From positions 1,800,001 to 1,864,000 of the forward strand of contig NZ_JAQNDK010000003.1 of NCBI RefSeq assembly GCF_028368935.1: DNA of 64,000 bases. Direction: 5' to 3'. Under the pieces are notes generated by a model. That model ran no database searches. It had not been told where the DNA came from and saw nothing but the letters and a program-made list of their open reading frames with translations. The translations under genes were made by a program, and so were the position numbers. Shown one piece after another: positions 9,264 through 19,462 of this stretch (positions are counted from its first letter, which is position 1; every line of letters begins with the position of its first letter). This DNA comes from Sorangium aterium. Its GTDB lineage: Bacteria > Myxococcota_A > Polyangia > Polyangiales > Polyangiaceae.

Positions 9264-10556
9264 ATGCTTGACGAGAACACCCCTCACGGGACGCCGGTCA
9301 GCGAGAGCGCGCGCCGGGTCGGCGCGCTGTTCCAGCCCTTCTCGCCGGGTTATGCGGACGACCCCGCGCTCGCCTTCTATCAGGCGGCCCACCGGGAGGC
9401 CCCGGTCGCTTACAGCGAGGCGTTCTCCGCCTACCTCGTCACGGGCCACGCCGAGCTCACGCAGGTGCTCCGCGAGCCGGTCCTGTTCTCTTCCGCGCAC
9501 ATCCTCGACCTGCCGCCGGATCTGCCGCCGGAGGTGATCGCCGAGCTCAAGCAGGGCGTCTACGAGATGCCGCCTGCGCTCTTCAACAACGACCCTCCCG
9601 GGCACACGCGCGCGCGGGCGCTGTTCTCCAAGGGGTTCACGCCGGCGAGGGTCGCCTCCCTCGAGCCGGCGATCGCCCGGGCCGCAAACGAGCTGGTGCG
9701 CGCCATGGACCTCGGCGGCGGACCGGTGGATCTGATGCAGGCGCTCGCCTTCCCGCTCCCCTTGCAGATGAGCGCCGCCCTCGTCGGGATACCGCTCGAG
9801 GACGCGCCCCTGCTCAGGGCCTGCCAGGACGAGCGGTTCACGCTCTACGATCCGACGGCCGACACGGCGCGAAAGGTGGAGGCGGCGCGGCGGTTCGTCT
9901 CCTACGAGCGCTACCTGGCCGCTCTCATCGAGCGGCGCCGCGCCGAGCCCGCCGACGACCTCATCACGGCCCTGATCGGCGCCCAGGTCGACGGCGAGGC
10001 GCCGCTGTCGGTCGACGAGATGATCTCCCATATCATCGTCCTGTTCTTCGCCGGCTACGAGACCGTCGCGAGCCTGATCGGCTCGCTCGTGCTCCGCCTG
10101 CTCGAGGCGCCCGCGCTCTGGGACGCCATCGGCGGCGACGCGGCGCTGCTCCAGGCGGCGATCGAGGAGACGCTCCGGATCGACGCGCCCGTGCAGATGG
10201 AGCCGCGGCGCGCGACGGCGCCCGCTGTCGTCGGCGGCGTCGAGATCCCCGCGGGCGCCACGGCGTTCGCCTTCTTCGGGGCGGCCAACCACGACCCCGC
10301 GGTCTTCCCGAGCCCGGAGCGGTTCGACGTGACCCGCCCCGTCGCCACCCCGCGCGGGCGGCACCTCGGCTTCGGCTGGGGGGTCCACACGTGCATCGGC
10401 GCTCCCCTCGCGCGCATCGAGGTGAGGTGCGCCGTGCAGGCGCTGCGCGCGGCGTTCCCCGGCCTGCGCCTCGCCGCCGCGGCGCGGCCCAGCTACGCGC
10501 CCAGCCTGTTCTTCCGCAAGCCAACGGCCGTGCCGGTGACGCTCGGCGCGGCGTGA
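9264..10556 (+). CDS. Cytochrome P450
   Basis: The 430-residue protein is a soluble bacterial P450 of usual length. The oxygen-activation helix I carries FFAGYETVASLIG (about residues 260-272, matching AGxxT). The K-helix has EETLR (about 299-303). The haem loop is FGWGVHTCIGAPLARIE with the axial Cys near residue 376. The start at 9264 (MLDENTPH) is preferred over longer frames because the preceding codons are Arg-rich noncoding-like. No ferredoxin, ferredoxin reductase or biosynthetic cluster lies beside it, so the substrate and redox partner cannot be inferred. It could be a stand-alone hydroxylase for xenobiotics or for a metabolite made elsewhere. Confidence 0.92.
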   Translation: MLDENTPHGTPVSESARRVGALFQPFSPGYADDPALAFYQAAHREAPVAYSEAFSAYLVTGHAELTQVLREPVLFSSAHILDLPPDLPPEVIAELKQGVYEMPPALFNNDPPGHTRARALFSKGFTPARVASLEPAIARAANELVRAMDLGGGPVDLMQALAFPLPLQMSAALVGIPLEDAPLLRACQDERFTLYDPTADTARKVEAARRFVSYERYLAALIERRRAEPADDLITALIGAQVDGEAPLSVDEMISHIIVLFFAGYETVASLIGSLVLRLLEAPALWDAIGGDAALLQAAIEETLRIDAPVQMEPRRATAPAVVGGVEIPAGATAFAFFGAANHDPAVFPSPERFDVTRPVATPRGRHLGFGWGVHTCIGAPLARIEVRCAVQALRAAFPGLRLAAAARPSYAPSLFFRKPTAVPVTLGAA

Positions 10557-10626
10557 CCGCGTCCCGGGGATCAGGAAACATCCCGATCCCGGCCGAGGGA
10601 CGGCACATGGCAGGAGGCAAAGCACC

Positions 10627-11862
10627 ATGACCAGAGATCTTCGCGCGCGTATCATGCACATCGTGGGAGCCGGCATGTTCACCGGCCTGTCGCTGGCTGT
10701 CGGCTGCCTCGATGGCGCCGTGGAGGGCACGGAGTCAGGTACGGGCGCGGGCGGTCAGGGCGGCGCTGCGGGTCAGGGCGGCGCTGCGGGTCAGGGCGGC
10801 GCTGCGGGTCAGGGCGGCGCCGGCGGTCAGAGCAGCGTCCAGACGAGGTGCTTTTCGCCGGAAGAGATCCAGGCAAACGCCGGCGGCGGGGGCGACGGGG
10901 GCAGCGGGGCCGGCGGCGCGGGTGGGAGCGCAGAGGCCTGCCCGAGCGACTACCATCCGAACCCCGTATCCTGCGTGCGCTACGAGAACGGCCGGCTGGA
11001 GGACGGCCAGTGCTGCTACGACGTCGACGACCCGGGCATCGGCGCCTGCGGCCGCCCGTTCCTCGTGGGCGGCGAGCCGCGCCTGGCCGGCGTCGAGGCG
11101 CGCGCCGACTGGGTGCTCGATCCTGCGGCGGACGACCCGATCGCGCTCGATCCCGCGACGCGCGCCGCCCTGGCGGAGGCGTGGCTCGCCGACGCGCGCC
11201 TCGAGCACGCCTCGATCGCGTCCTTCGCGCGCTTCACGCTCGATCTGCTCGCCCTCGGCGCGCCGCCGGCCCTGATCGACGCGGCGCACCGCGCCCTGTC
11301 GGACGAGCTGCAGCACGCGAGGGCGTGCTTCACGCTCGCGAGCCGCTACGCCGGCCGGCCGCTCGGCCCGGGGGCGATGGCCATGGACGGCGCGCTCGGC
11401 GCGCCCACGCTCGCCGGCGCCGCGGCCAGCGCGGTGCGCGAGGGCTGCGTGGGCGAGACGCTCGCCGCCCTCCTGGCCAGCGCGCAGCGGGACCGCGCGC
11501 GCGACCCCGAGGCGCGCCGTACCCTCGACAGGATCGCGGCCGACGAGGCCGCTCACGCCGAGCTCGCGTGGGCGTTCGTGCGCTGGGCCGTGGCGCGCGG
11601 CGGCGAGCCGGTGCGCGCGGCCGTGGCGCGCGCGTTCGACGAGGCGCTCGCCGAGGCGCGCGGCGTGCACCTCGGCGAGCGCGCCGGGATCGACGCCGCC
11701 GCATGGCGCGACCACGGCCGGCTCACCGAGGCGGAGCGGGCGCGCTGCCACCTGGGCGCCGTGCGCGACGTGATCGCGCCGTGCGCAGAGGCGCTGTTGT
11801 CCGCGCCCCTCTCCGCTCCCTCGCCGGACGCCCGCCCCGGCGCCGCGGCGTCGCCCTCGTGA
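10627..11862 (+). CDS. Gly-rich lipoprotein with a ferritin-like domain
   Basis: The 411-residue product has an N-terminal signal with lipobox LAVGC (about residue 26), then a Gly/Gln/Ala-rich linker (about 35-75) made partly of a repeated GGQGGA unit, a short Cys-containing segment, and a helical C-terminal domain. That domain shows metal-ligand-like motifs of ferritin-like four-helix bundles: EHASIASFARF (about residue 195), DELQHARACF (about 221) and DEAAHAELAW (about 308). Ferritin-like or rubrerythrin-like domains bind iron, but here the domain is exported and tethered, so iron handling or oxidative defence at the surface is inference. ATG at 10627 follows AGGAGGCAAAGCACC at 10612-10626, a good binding site. 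Confidence 0.8.
   Translation: MTRDLRARIMHIVGAGMFTGLSLAVGCLDGAVEGTESGTGAGGQGGAAGQGGAAGQGGAAGQGGAGGQSSVQTRCFSPEEIQANAGGGGDGGSGAGGAGGSAEACPSDYHPNPVSCVRYENGRLEDGQCCYDVDDPGIGACGRPFLVGGEPRLAGVEARADWVLDPAADDPIALDPATRAALAEAWLADARLEHASIASFARFTLDLLALGAPPALIDAAHRALSDELQHARACFTLASRYAGRPLGPGAMAMDGALGAPTLAGAAASAVREGCVGETLAALLASAQRDRARDPEARRTLDRIAADEAAHAELAWAFVRWAVARGGEPVRAAVARAFDEALAEARGVHLGERAGIDAAAWRDHGRLTEAERARCHLGAVRDVIAPCAEALLSAPLSAPSPDARPGAAASPS
10753..10824 (+). repeat. 18-bp tandem repeat, four copies, in-frame
   Basis: GGTCAGGGCGGCGCTGCG is repeated four times, the last copy slightly changed, inside the ferritin-like lipoprotein gene. It encodes a six-residue Gly-rich linker unit. Because the unit is a multiple of three, copy changes alter only linker length. 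Confidence 0.85.
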
Positions 11863-12167
11863 GAGGATCCAGGAGAGCATCCCTGCCCCTGCCCCTGCCC
11901 CGGTCCGCGTCGGTCGAGATCAGTCGATATCAGCCGGCGCCAGTGGACGTCAGTCGACGCCGGTCGACGTGGAGGCTCGCCGCCATGGCGCGCTCATGAC
12001 CCAGCAGTTTCAAGCAGTTGTCGACAGATCGCGGCAGAAAAAAAACATCGCTGAGCGTGTCGATCTCGGGTCCGCCCGTTCGTCGTGACGGTAGAACCAG
12101 GGCGCATCCGGTCAGTGCCGTCCGGACCACCCGCTTCGAACCAGCTCGACCCAGGAGGAGACACGAC
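11863..12167. other. Spacer with short tandem repeats, no gene
   Basis: No coding frame is convincing. It holds a short CCCTGC repeat (11881-11901), the 10-bp repeat array at 11901-11970, and the leader of the cytochrome gene, ending in the binding site AGGAGGAG before 12168. A short run of A (about 12039-12047) marks the only AT-rich spot. Confidence 0.5.
11901..11970. repeat. Seven-unit 10-bp degenerate repeat
   Basis: Seven consecutive 10-mers share the consensus C(A/G)GTCGACGT: units read CGGTCCGCGT, CGGTCGAGAT, CAGTCGATAT, CAGCCGGCGC, CAGTGGACGT, CAGTCGACGC and CGGTCGACGT. The units are in exact 10-bp register. It lies about 200 bp upstream of the cytochrome gene. Confidence 0.75.
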
Positions 12168-12740
12168 ATGCGATCCATGATCACCGCGGACCCGGCCACC
12201 AATGACGCGAGGACGACGCAGGGGCAGCCGGATCACGCGCCGCCTTCCGATCGCCGGACGAGGACACGCAGCGCGGTCGTGAGGCGCGTCTCGATGGCAG
12301 CGTGCCTGTTCGTCGCCGCGTGCGGTGGCGCGGAGGACTCCGGCGATCCGGAGCCGACCGCGTGGAAGGACATGAGCTTCGAGCAGCGCGTCACGTACAT
12401 GAACAGCGACGTCCTGCCGCGGATGAAGGAGGTGTTCGTGGCGTACGACCCGGCGTTCGAGACCATGGACTGCACGACGTGCCATGGCGCCGACGGGGCC
12501 ACGCGCGCCTACGCCATGCCGAGCCCGGCGATCGCCGTGCTACCCGACACCGAGGAGGGGTTCCTCGAGTACGTGCAAGACCCGGAGCACCCCGAGCGCG
12601 CGGAGTGGAGCACCTTCATGTTCGAGAAGGTCGTGCCCGAGATGGCCAGCCTGCTCCAGCGCGTCCAGTACGACCCCACGACCGGCAATGGCGACTTCTC
12701 GTGCAACAACTGCCACACGCTGGGGTCGGTCAAGCCGTGA
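12168..12740 (+). CDS. Di-haem c-type cytochrome-like lipoprotein
   Basis: The 190-residue product has two haem c attachment motifs, CTTCHG (about residue 104) and CNNCH (about 181). The start at 12168 is fixed by AGGAGGAG at 12153-12160. The N-terminus is unusual: about 38 polar residues precede the hydrophobic stretch MAACLFVAACGG, whose Cys could be a lipobox. An internal start at 12294, giving a short standard signal, is therefore possible. The protein would sit in the periplasm or on the outer membrane as an electron carrier. No oxidase or peroxidase gene is adjacent, so its partner is unknown. Confidence 0.8.
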   Translation: MRSMITADPATNDARTTQGQPDHAPPSDRRTRTRSAVVRRVSMAACLFVAACGGAEDSGDPEPTAWKDMSFEQRVTYMNSDVLPRMKEVFVAYDPAFETMDCTTCHGADGATRAYAMPSPAIAVLPDTEEGFLEYVQDPEHPERAEWSTFMFEKVVPEMASLLQRVQYDPTTGNGDFSCNNCHTLGSVKP

Positions 12741-13031
12741 GGCCGTCCGAGGCAGGGACGAGCGGCGCGGACCTCGGCCCCCTCGCGCCCGTCGGCGCAA
12801 CCCCGCTCTCCGGTCCGCGTCCTCTGGGATTGGCGCCTTTGCGCTGATTTCGTCGCATCCAGCGCCCTGATCCGTCAATCCAATCTCGATCGGGTCATCC
12901 TGCCCGGCCAGAGCGCCCTGCCGCTGCCGGGCCGAAAACCACAGCAGCGCCGCGGGCCCGCATGCTCGACGGCGAAAGCTCGATCGCCGGGGCGCCCGGC
13001 CCTGTATATCTCCGTCCAGAGGAGGTCTCCC

Positions 13032-13853
13032 ATGTCCGACCCGAACGAGATCGCAGAGTGCAACGCGCAGTTCCTGGCCGCCTGGATCCACTTCAGCCGC
13101 TGCCTCCCCGGCCACCGGATCGAGCAGACGGACGGCGTCTCCGCCATCCTCTCGGGCACGGGCATGGCTCTGCTCAACATCGCCACCCTCTCCTCGCCGG
13201 CCGGCAACCGCACGGATCTGGAGCGCCGCGCGCGCATCGGCGCCGAGCTCGCCCGGACCGGCGGCGTTCCCTGGTTCTTCGCGCTGTCCGACAGCTGGGC
13301 GCCCGGCGGTGACGCGGACGCGAGCGCCGAGCTCCTGGCCGGGCTCGGCTTCCAGCCTGCGGTGTCGATCATGGGCATGGTCGCCGAGGCGCTCCCCACC
13401 CCGCGGCGGGAGATCGCCGGCCTGGAGCTCAGGCGCGTGGGCGACGCCGAGACGCGCGCCGCCGTCGCCGATCTCAACTCCACCGCTTACAGCCTCCCGC
13501 TCCCCATCGGGCGCGCCGCCCTGGCCCACGAGGCGCTGTGGGACGACCGGGCGTTCGGTCGGGTCGGCTACGTGGGCGACCAGCCGGTCTGCTGCGCGGC
13601 GACGTTCATGGTGGAGGGGATCCGGTACGTGGGCTTCGTCGCCACCGCAGCCGAGCACCGGCGCAAAGGCTACGCCGAGGCGGTGATGCGCTGCTGTCTC
13701 GACGACGCGCTGAGCGCCACCGGCGCCCAGCGGACCGTCCTCCACGCGACGGACCTGGGGCGGCCCGTGTACGAAGCGATGGGCTACCACGCGGTCACGC
13801 GCTTCGCCTTCTACACGCCGCCGCCGGACTACCTGCCGCCGCCGCAGGCCTGA
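13032..13853 (+). CDS. GNAT-family N-acetyltransferase
   Basis: The 273-residue protein has a C-terminal GNAT core. The acetyl-CoA binding segment is VATAAEHRRKGYAEAVM (about residues 200-216), matching the Arg/Gln-x-x-Gly-x-Gly/Ala pattern, followed by LHATDLGRPVYEAMGY, the usual beta-strand and helix of the fold's end. The N-terminal half probably makes a second, substrate-binding lobe. The binding site AGAGGAGG lies at 13018-13025. The gene converges on the M2 peptidase gene, whose stop is only 16 bp away. Substrate unknown. Confidence 0.85.
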   Translation: MSDPNEIAECNAQFLAAWIHFSRCLPGHRIEQTDGVSAILSGTGMALLNIATLSSPAGNRTDLERRARIGAELARTGGVPWFFALSDSWAPGGDADASAELLAGLGFQPAVSIMGMVAEALPTPRREIAGLELRRVGDAETRAAVADLNSTAYSLPLPIGRAALAHEALWDDRAFGRVGYVGDQPVCCAATFMVEGIRYVGFVATAAEHRRKGYAEAVMRCCLDDALSATGAQRTVLHATDLGRPVYEAMGYHAVTRFAFYTPPPDYLPPPQA

Positions 13854-13868
13854 TCCCGCGCGCCCCGC

Positions 13869-15707
<1,839 letters not shown>

Positions 15708-15990
15708 TTCTCGCCGCTCCTCGATCGCGGACAGCTCCGGCGTAAAACCGTCCCTCCACCCCGGACGCGCAGAGGGCGCGGGGTGCGCTTCGGCGCCGCG
15801 ATCCTGGTGGGGCTCCTAAGGCCGCTCGCCGGCTCCAGCAATCCTCTCGGGCGCGCCGCGGCGAGGGCCAAGAGGCGGCAAAGTCCGCTCGATCCAGGTC
15901 ATCACGCCAGCCTGGAGGTGGCCCCTCGCCGCGAGATCGCTCAAGATCCGCCGGAGATGGGCAACCGCCCACGGAAGGGAGGAAGCAAGC

Positions 15991-16377
15991 ATGGCCGTCC
16001 AGCTCAATCACACCATCGTCCCGGCGCGTGACAAGCGGACATCCGCCGCCTTTTTGGCCGAGATCCTGGGCCTCTCGGCGCCGGTGCCGTTCGGGCACTT
16101 CTTGACGGTACGGCTCGACAACGACGTCACGCTCGACTTCATCGACACCCCTGGCGAGATCCGCTCCCAGCACCTCGCCTTCCTGGTCAGCGAGGCCGAG
16201 TTCGACGAGATCTTCGGTCGAATCCGTGAACGCCAGATCCAGTACTGGGCCGATCCCAGGGCGCAGCACCCCGGGGAGATCAACCACCATGACGGCGGGC
16301 GCGGCGTGTACTTCCCCGATCCCGACGGGCACTTCCTCGAGATCCTCACCCGCCCTTACGGCAGCGGCGGCGGATGA
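15991..16377 (+). CDS. VOC-family (glyoxalase/dioxygenase superfamily) protein
   Basis: The 128-residue protein is a single vicinal-oxygen-chelate unit: LNHTIVPARDKRTSAAFLAE at the N-terminus with the first His, SQHLAFLVS in the middle, and GVYFPDPDGHFLEILT at the end, where the final Glu is a usual metal ligand. Length matches small VOC proteins that act as dimers. The reaction cannot be told from sequence; glyoxalase-like lyase, dioxygenase or resistance functions all occur in the superfamily. A plausible binding site (GGGAGGAAG) lies at 15976-15984. Confidence 0.88.
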   Translation: MAVQLNHTIVPARDKRTSAAFLAEILGLSAPVPFGHFLTVRLDNDVTLDFIDTPGEIRSQHLAFLVSEAEFDEIFGRIRERQIQYWADPRAQHPGEINHHDGGRGVYFPDPDGHFLEILTRPYGSGGG

Positions 16378-16379
16378 GG

Positions 16380-16545
16380 GCAAGGCGACGAGCTGCGCCT
16401 TCTGGGCGAGCTCGCGCATCCGCGCGCGATCCTGCTCGTCGAAGGCGAGCAGCAGGATCGCGCGGGCAGCTTCCGGGGAGAGATCGTCCCGCTCGGGGCG
16501 GATGATGGCGGTCTCCTTCCCGGGGCCCGCTCGCGGCGACTGCAT
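16380..16545 (-). pseudogene. Relic of a small conserved protein, C-terminus lost
   Basis: Read on the minus strand from an ATG at 16545, the frame contains ERDDLSPEAARAILLLAFDE and DRARMRELAQKAQ. These resemble the core of a short, widespread family of unknown function (pattern LSP..AR.IL.L.F...D..RM.EL...) that normally continues with a Thr/Pro-Glu-rich helix for 30 or more residues. Here the similarity stops after AQKAQ, and the frame runs into sequence antisense to the VOC gene. This suggests truncation. The family match is from memory. Confidence 0.4.
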
Positions 16546-16634
16546 GGAGGGACGGCGGCACACCCCCGGTCTTCGTGGGGATCCGCCGGGTCGCGCGACG
16601 CCTGGCCGCGGGCTGCCGCCGCGTGAGGTCGCGC

Positions 16635-16680
16635 GCGGCGCGCGTGGTATCGCGCTCGGCGCGCGTGGTATCGCGCTCGC
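16635..16680. repeat. Short tandem duplication upstream of the PEGA lipoprotein
   Basis: The segment GCGCGTGGTATCGCGCTCG occurs twice in direct succession about 40-80 bp before the ATG at 16719. It may be part of a promoter region; nothing more can be said. Confidence 0.5.
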
Positions 16681-16718
16681 CATTTCCTCCCGCGCGTTTC
16701 CTGTCTAGCGTTGCGTCG

Positions 16719-17117
16719 ATGCTTCGCACCTCCACCTTCCTCGTCACCCTCGCCATCGCCGGCTGCGGCGGCGCCCCGAAGCCGCCGCAGGAGCCCCCGC
16801 AACCCGCGCCGATCGCGGCCGAACCCGAGCCGGAGCCCGAGCCGCCGCTCGACGACGCGCCGATGCTCGACGTGATCGCCGCGCAGCCGACCGAGATCCT
16901 GCTGGACGGCAAGCCCATCGGGACGACGCCGATCTCGGGGCGCAAGGTCGCGCCCGGGTCGCACGAGGTGACGTTCGTGGACCCGGAGCGCGGCAATCGG
17001 ACCATGATGGTGACGCTCGATCCCGGCGACGCGAAGACGGTCCAGTCGAACCCGCCACCTTCCCTCGTAGAGGCGAGCGGCGGCGCGACGGGCGACAAGC
17101 AGGGCGAGAAAAAGTAG
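16719..17117 (+). CDS. Small PEGA-domain lipoprotein
   Basis: The 132-residue product has a signal with lipobox AIAGC (Cys about 14), a Pro/Glu-rich spacer (about 20-45), and a PEGA-like domain: PTEILLDGKPIGTTPISGRK and APGSHEVTFVDPERG. PEGA domains are small beta-sandwiches found on surface and kinase-associated proteins, usually with structural roles. The C-terminus is a charged tail. It lies 63 bp upstream of the Old Yellow Enzyme gene, which has its own strong binding site. Confidence 0.75.
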   Translation: MLRTSTFLVTLAIAGCGGAPKPPQEPPQPAPIAAEPEPEPEPPLDDAPMLDVIAAQPTEILLDGKPIGTTPISGRKVAPGSHEVTFVDPERGNRTMMVTLDPGDAKTVQSNPPPSLVEASGGATGDKQGEKK

Positions 17118-17180
17118 CGCCAGGCATCCCGCGAGGAACGGAGGCGTGCAAAGCTGCGCCGGCTTGACAAGGAGGTCTCC

Positions 17181-18263
17181 GTGACGAGTTTATTTGAGCC
17201 CTTTCGCTTGAAGGACGTGACGCTGCGCAACCGCGTGGTCGTCTCTCCCATGTGCCAGTACTCCTCCAGGAACGGGTACGCGACCGACTGGCACCTCGTT
17301 CATCTGGGTTCGATGGCGAGGGGCGGAGTCGGCCTGGCGATCGCCGAGGCGACGGCGGTATCCCCGGAAGGCCGCATCAGCCCCGGAGACGCCGGTCTGT
17401 GGGAGGACGGGCAGATCGAGCCTCTCCAGCGGATCGTCGCGTTCGTCAAGGAGCAGGGCGCGGTCGCGGGGATCCAGCTCGCGCACGCGGGGAGGAAGGC
17501 GAGCGCCAACCGGCCCTGGGAGGGCGACGATCACCTCACGCAGGACGAGGGCGCATGGGAGACGCTGGCGCCCTCGGCGAAGGCGTTCGGAGCGAACCTC
17601 CCCAAGGTGCCGAGGGAGATGTCGAAGGCCGACATCGAGCGCGTGAAGGGCGATTTCGTCGCCGCCGCGCGGCGGGCACGCGAGGCGGGCTATCAGTGGC
17701 TCGAGCTGCACTTCGCGCACGGATATCTCGCGCACAGCTTCTACTCGCCGCTCGCCAATGCGCGCACCGACGAGTACGGGGGGTCGTTCGACAACCGGAT
17801 CCGCTTCCTGGTCGAGACGTTCGAGGCGGTGCGAAACGTCTGGCCGGAGCGCTTGCCGCTGACGATCCGCCTCTCGATCACGGACTGGGTGGACGGCGGC
17901 GTCACGGTCGAGGAGTCGATCGAGCTGACGAGGCGGCTCAAGGCCTCCGGCCTCGATCTTCTCGACGCGAGCCACGGGTTCGCCGTGCCCGATCTCTCGA
18001 AGATCCCCTGGGGCCCTGGCTTCTTGCTCCCGCACGCCGGGCGCATCCGGAAGGAGGCGGGGCTGCCGGTCGCCGCGGGGTGGTTCATCAACGAGCCCGA
18101 GCAGGCCGAAGCAGCCTTGAAGGAGGGCCAGGGGGACCTCATCGTGCTGGCGCACGCTCTCCTGGACGACCCGCACTGGGCCTATCACGCCGCCAAGAAG
18201 CTCGGAGTGGAGCAGCCGAGCCGCGTCCTCCCGCCGCCCTACGGGCACTGGCTCAAGCGCTGA
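17181..18263 (+). CDS. NADH:flavin oxidoreductase, YqjM-like Old Yellow Enzyme
   Basis: The 360-residue protein is a TIM-barrel FMN ene-reductase of the YqjM class. It shows VVVSPMCQYSSRNG with the Cys (about 27) that tunes FMN in this subgroup, DWHLVHLGSMARGGVGL, the HAGRKAS segment, and the active-site HFAHGYLAHSFYSPLANART with the EYGGSFDNR phosphate-loop signature. Such enzymes reduce activated C=C bonds of enals, enones and nitro compounds using NAD(P)H; the physiological substrate is usually unknown. GTG at 17181 is preceded by AAGGAGGT at 17169-17176, so the start is secure. Confidence 0.93.
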   Translation: MTSLFEPFRLKDVTLRNRVVVSPMCQYSSRNGYATDWHLVHLGSMARGGVGLAIAEATAVSPEGRISPGDAGLWEDGQIEPLQRIVAFVKEQGAVAGIQLAHAGRKASANRPWEGDDHLTQDEGAWETLAPSAKAFGANLPKVPREMSKADIERVKGDFVAAARRAREAGYQWLELHFAHGYLAHSFYSPLANARTDEYGGSFDNRIRFLVETFEAVRNVWPERLPLTIRLSITDWVDGGVTVEESIELTRRLKASGLDLLDASHGFAVPDLSKIPWGPGFLLPHAGRIRKEAGLPVAAGWFINEPEQAEAALKEGQGDLIVLAHALLDDPHWAYHAAKKLGVEQPSRVLPPPYGHWLKR

Positions 18264-18424
18264 ACAGGGGACGCTGGCCGTCCCCTCGTCCGCAGCTATC
18301 TTCGACCGATGGGGGATCGATGGAGCGTCCGTCGATGGTTGTGGGAAGCGCTGCGCGGGCGCGCGGTCGAGCCATCGAGGCCTGCACCCTCGGGGGTCAG
18401 CCGTTCTTGCTACAGGACGCCGGC

Positions 18425-18451
18425 CCCTCACGGGGAGCCCCGCCGTGAGGG
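18425..18451. other. Perfect 9-bp inverted repeat
   Basis: CCCTCACGG (18425-18433) pairs with CCGTGAGGG (18443-18451) around a 9-nt loop. It lies between the Old Yellow Enzyme gene and the next gene. There is no T-run, so it may be a factor-dependent terminator hairpin or an operator. Its position argues that the downstream gene starts after it, at 18510. Confidence 0.4.
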
Positions 18452-18509
18452 CTCGCACCGCCGCGCTGCCGACGATGTCATCAACTCCGACACGCCGCTG
18501 ACCGCGTTG

Positions 18510-19331
18510 ATGCTCGGGTCCCAGGAGCGTCACTGGACGACGAGCGAGCTCGATACGGTGCGCATCGACCCTCCAGGGCTCTTCGATTCGTGGTCTGTCC
18601 TCGGGGTGAGCCAGTGGTTCTGGCAGTACCAGCGCCGCAACCTGATCCTCTTCGAGCGAGGAGAGCGCCGATACGTCTACGTTCCCGCGCGGCGGGCCCT
18701 CGCGTGGGCCGTGCCGGAAGGCGTCATGCCCCCGGACGCCCTCGAGGAGCGGGCGCGCGAGGGGGCCGAGCACACGGGGCCAGTGGAGCGGATGCGCCTC
18801 GAGCACCTGCGCGGATGCGCGCTCGACAGCGCCCCTTTCGGGGCCGGATCGGCGGCGCTCGTCCAGCGCGTGCGCGGAGAGGCGCCGCCGCAGCCAGGCG
18901 ACATCGATCTCGCGACGCTCGTACACCGGGATCTGTGGAGGGCCGCCGACGCCGCGCGCCTCGATCCCCCGGCAGGCGCGTTCGGCGTGCTGGACATCCT
19001 CGCCATGTTCAAGGGGCTCGGCAGCCACGAATTCACGCTCCCGCGCGTGCTCTTCGGTGGAGAAGCCGAGCAGCTCGTCGAGGAGCGCCTCGGCGGCCGC
19101 GCACCGGGGCACGTCCGAGACGAGCTGCAGCGCGGAGCACCTGCTGCACGGCGGGGCGACGGCCCGCGGCGACTGGCGGCTGTCGTGGATCGGCATCACG
19201 CGCTCGATGGTTGCGTCGGCGGCCATGAAGCGGAGCTCGCGCTGGTCTGCCTGGAGCTGTCCGCGAGCGGGTGGGTGTACGAGCGCGAGGTGCTCTGGGC
19301 CGACGCGGAGGAAGGCGAGCCGATGAGCTGA
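18510..19331 (+). CDS. Hypothetical protein
   Basis: The 273-residue protein has no signal, membrane segment or domain I recognise. Coherent segments are PPGLFDSWSVLGVSQWFWQY, RRNLILFERGERRYVYV, a mid-part ending VLDILAMFKGLGSHEFTLPR, and ELALVCLELSASGWVYEREV near the C-terminus. The frame is open from 18309, but the preceding region contains a hairpin and atypical residues, so ATG 18510 is preferred. No gene lies in an obvious operon with it. The middle-to-end junction (about 19040-19180) is Arg/Gly-rich and could hide a frameshift, so the C-terminal third is less certain. Confidence 0.5.
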   Translation: MLGSQERHWTTSELDTVRIDPPGLFDSWSVLGVSQWFWQYQRRNLILFERGERRYVYVPARRALAWAVPEGVMPPDALEERAREGAEHTGPVERMRLEHLRGCALDSAPFGAGSAALVQRVRGEAPPQPGDIDLATLVHRDLWRAADAARLDPPAGAFGVLDILAMFKGLGSHEFTLPRVLFGGEAEQLVEERLGGRAPGHVRDELQRGAPAARRGDGPRRLAAVVDRHHALDGCVGGHEAELALVCLELSASGWVYEREVLWADAEEGEPMS

Positions 19332-19462
19332 GCTTCACGAGGATCCGCGGACCTGCGGCGGCACGCGCTGCCCGCGGCGGCACCGCGATCGCCAGCTCGG
19401 CGGCGCTCCAGCCGTTCCCTCGCCTGTCGCCAGCCATCGGTCGCCGCGCTAAGGTGCGTGCC

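Noticed and set aside
9264-10556. P450 as part of a natural-product cluster
   Set aside because: No polyketide, peptide or terpene synthase lies nearby, so a cluster is not supported.
8094-10730. An 878-codon minus-strand frame opposite the P450 gene and spacer
   Set aside because: It crosses the P450 and DUF1349 genes antisense, and only the short ARDME pieces from the repeat array look protein-like.
17190-19226. A 678-codon minus-strand frame opposite the Old Yellow Enzyme gene
   Set aside because: The plus strand has an unmistakable flavoenzyme with a strong binding site.
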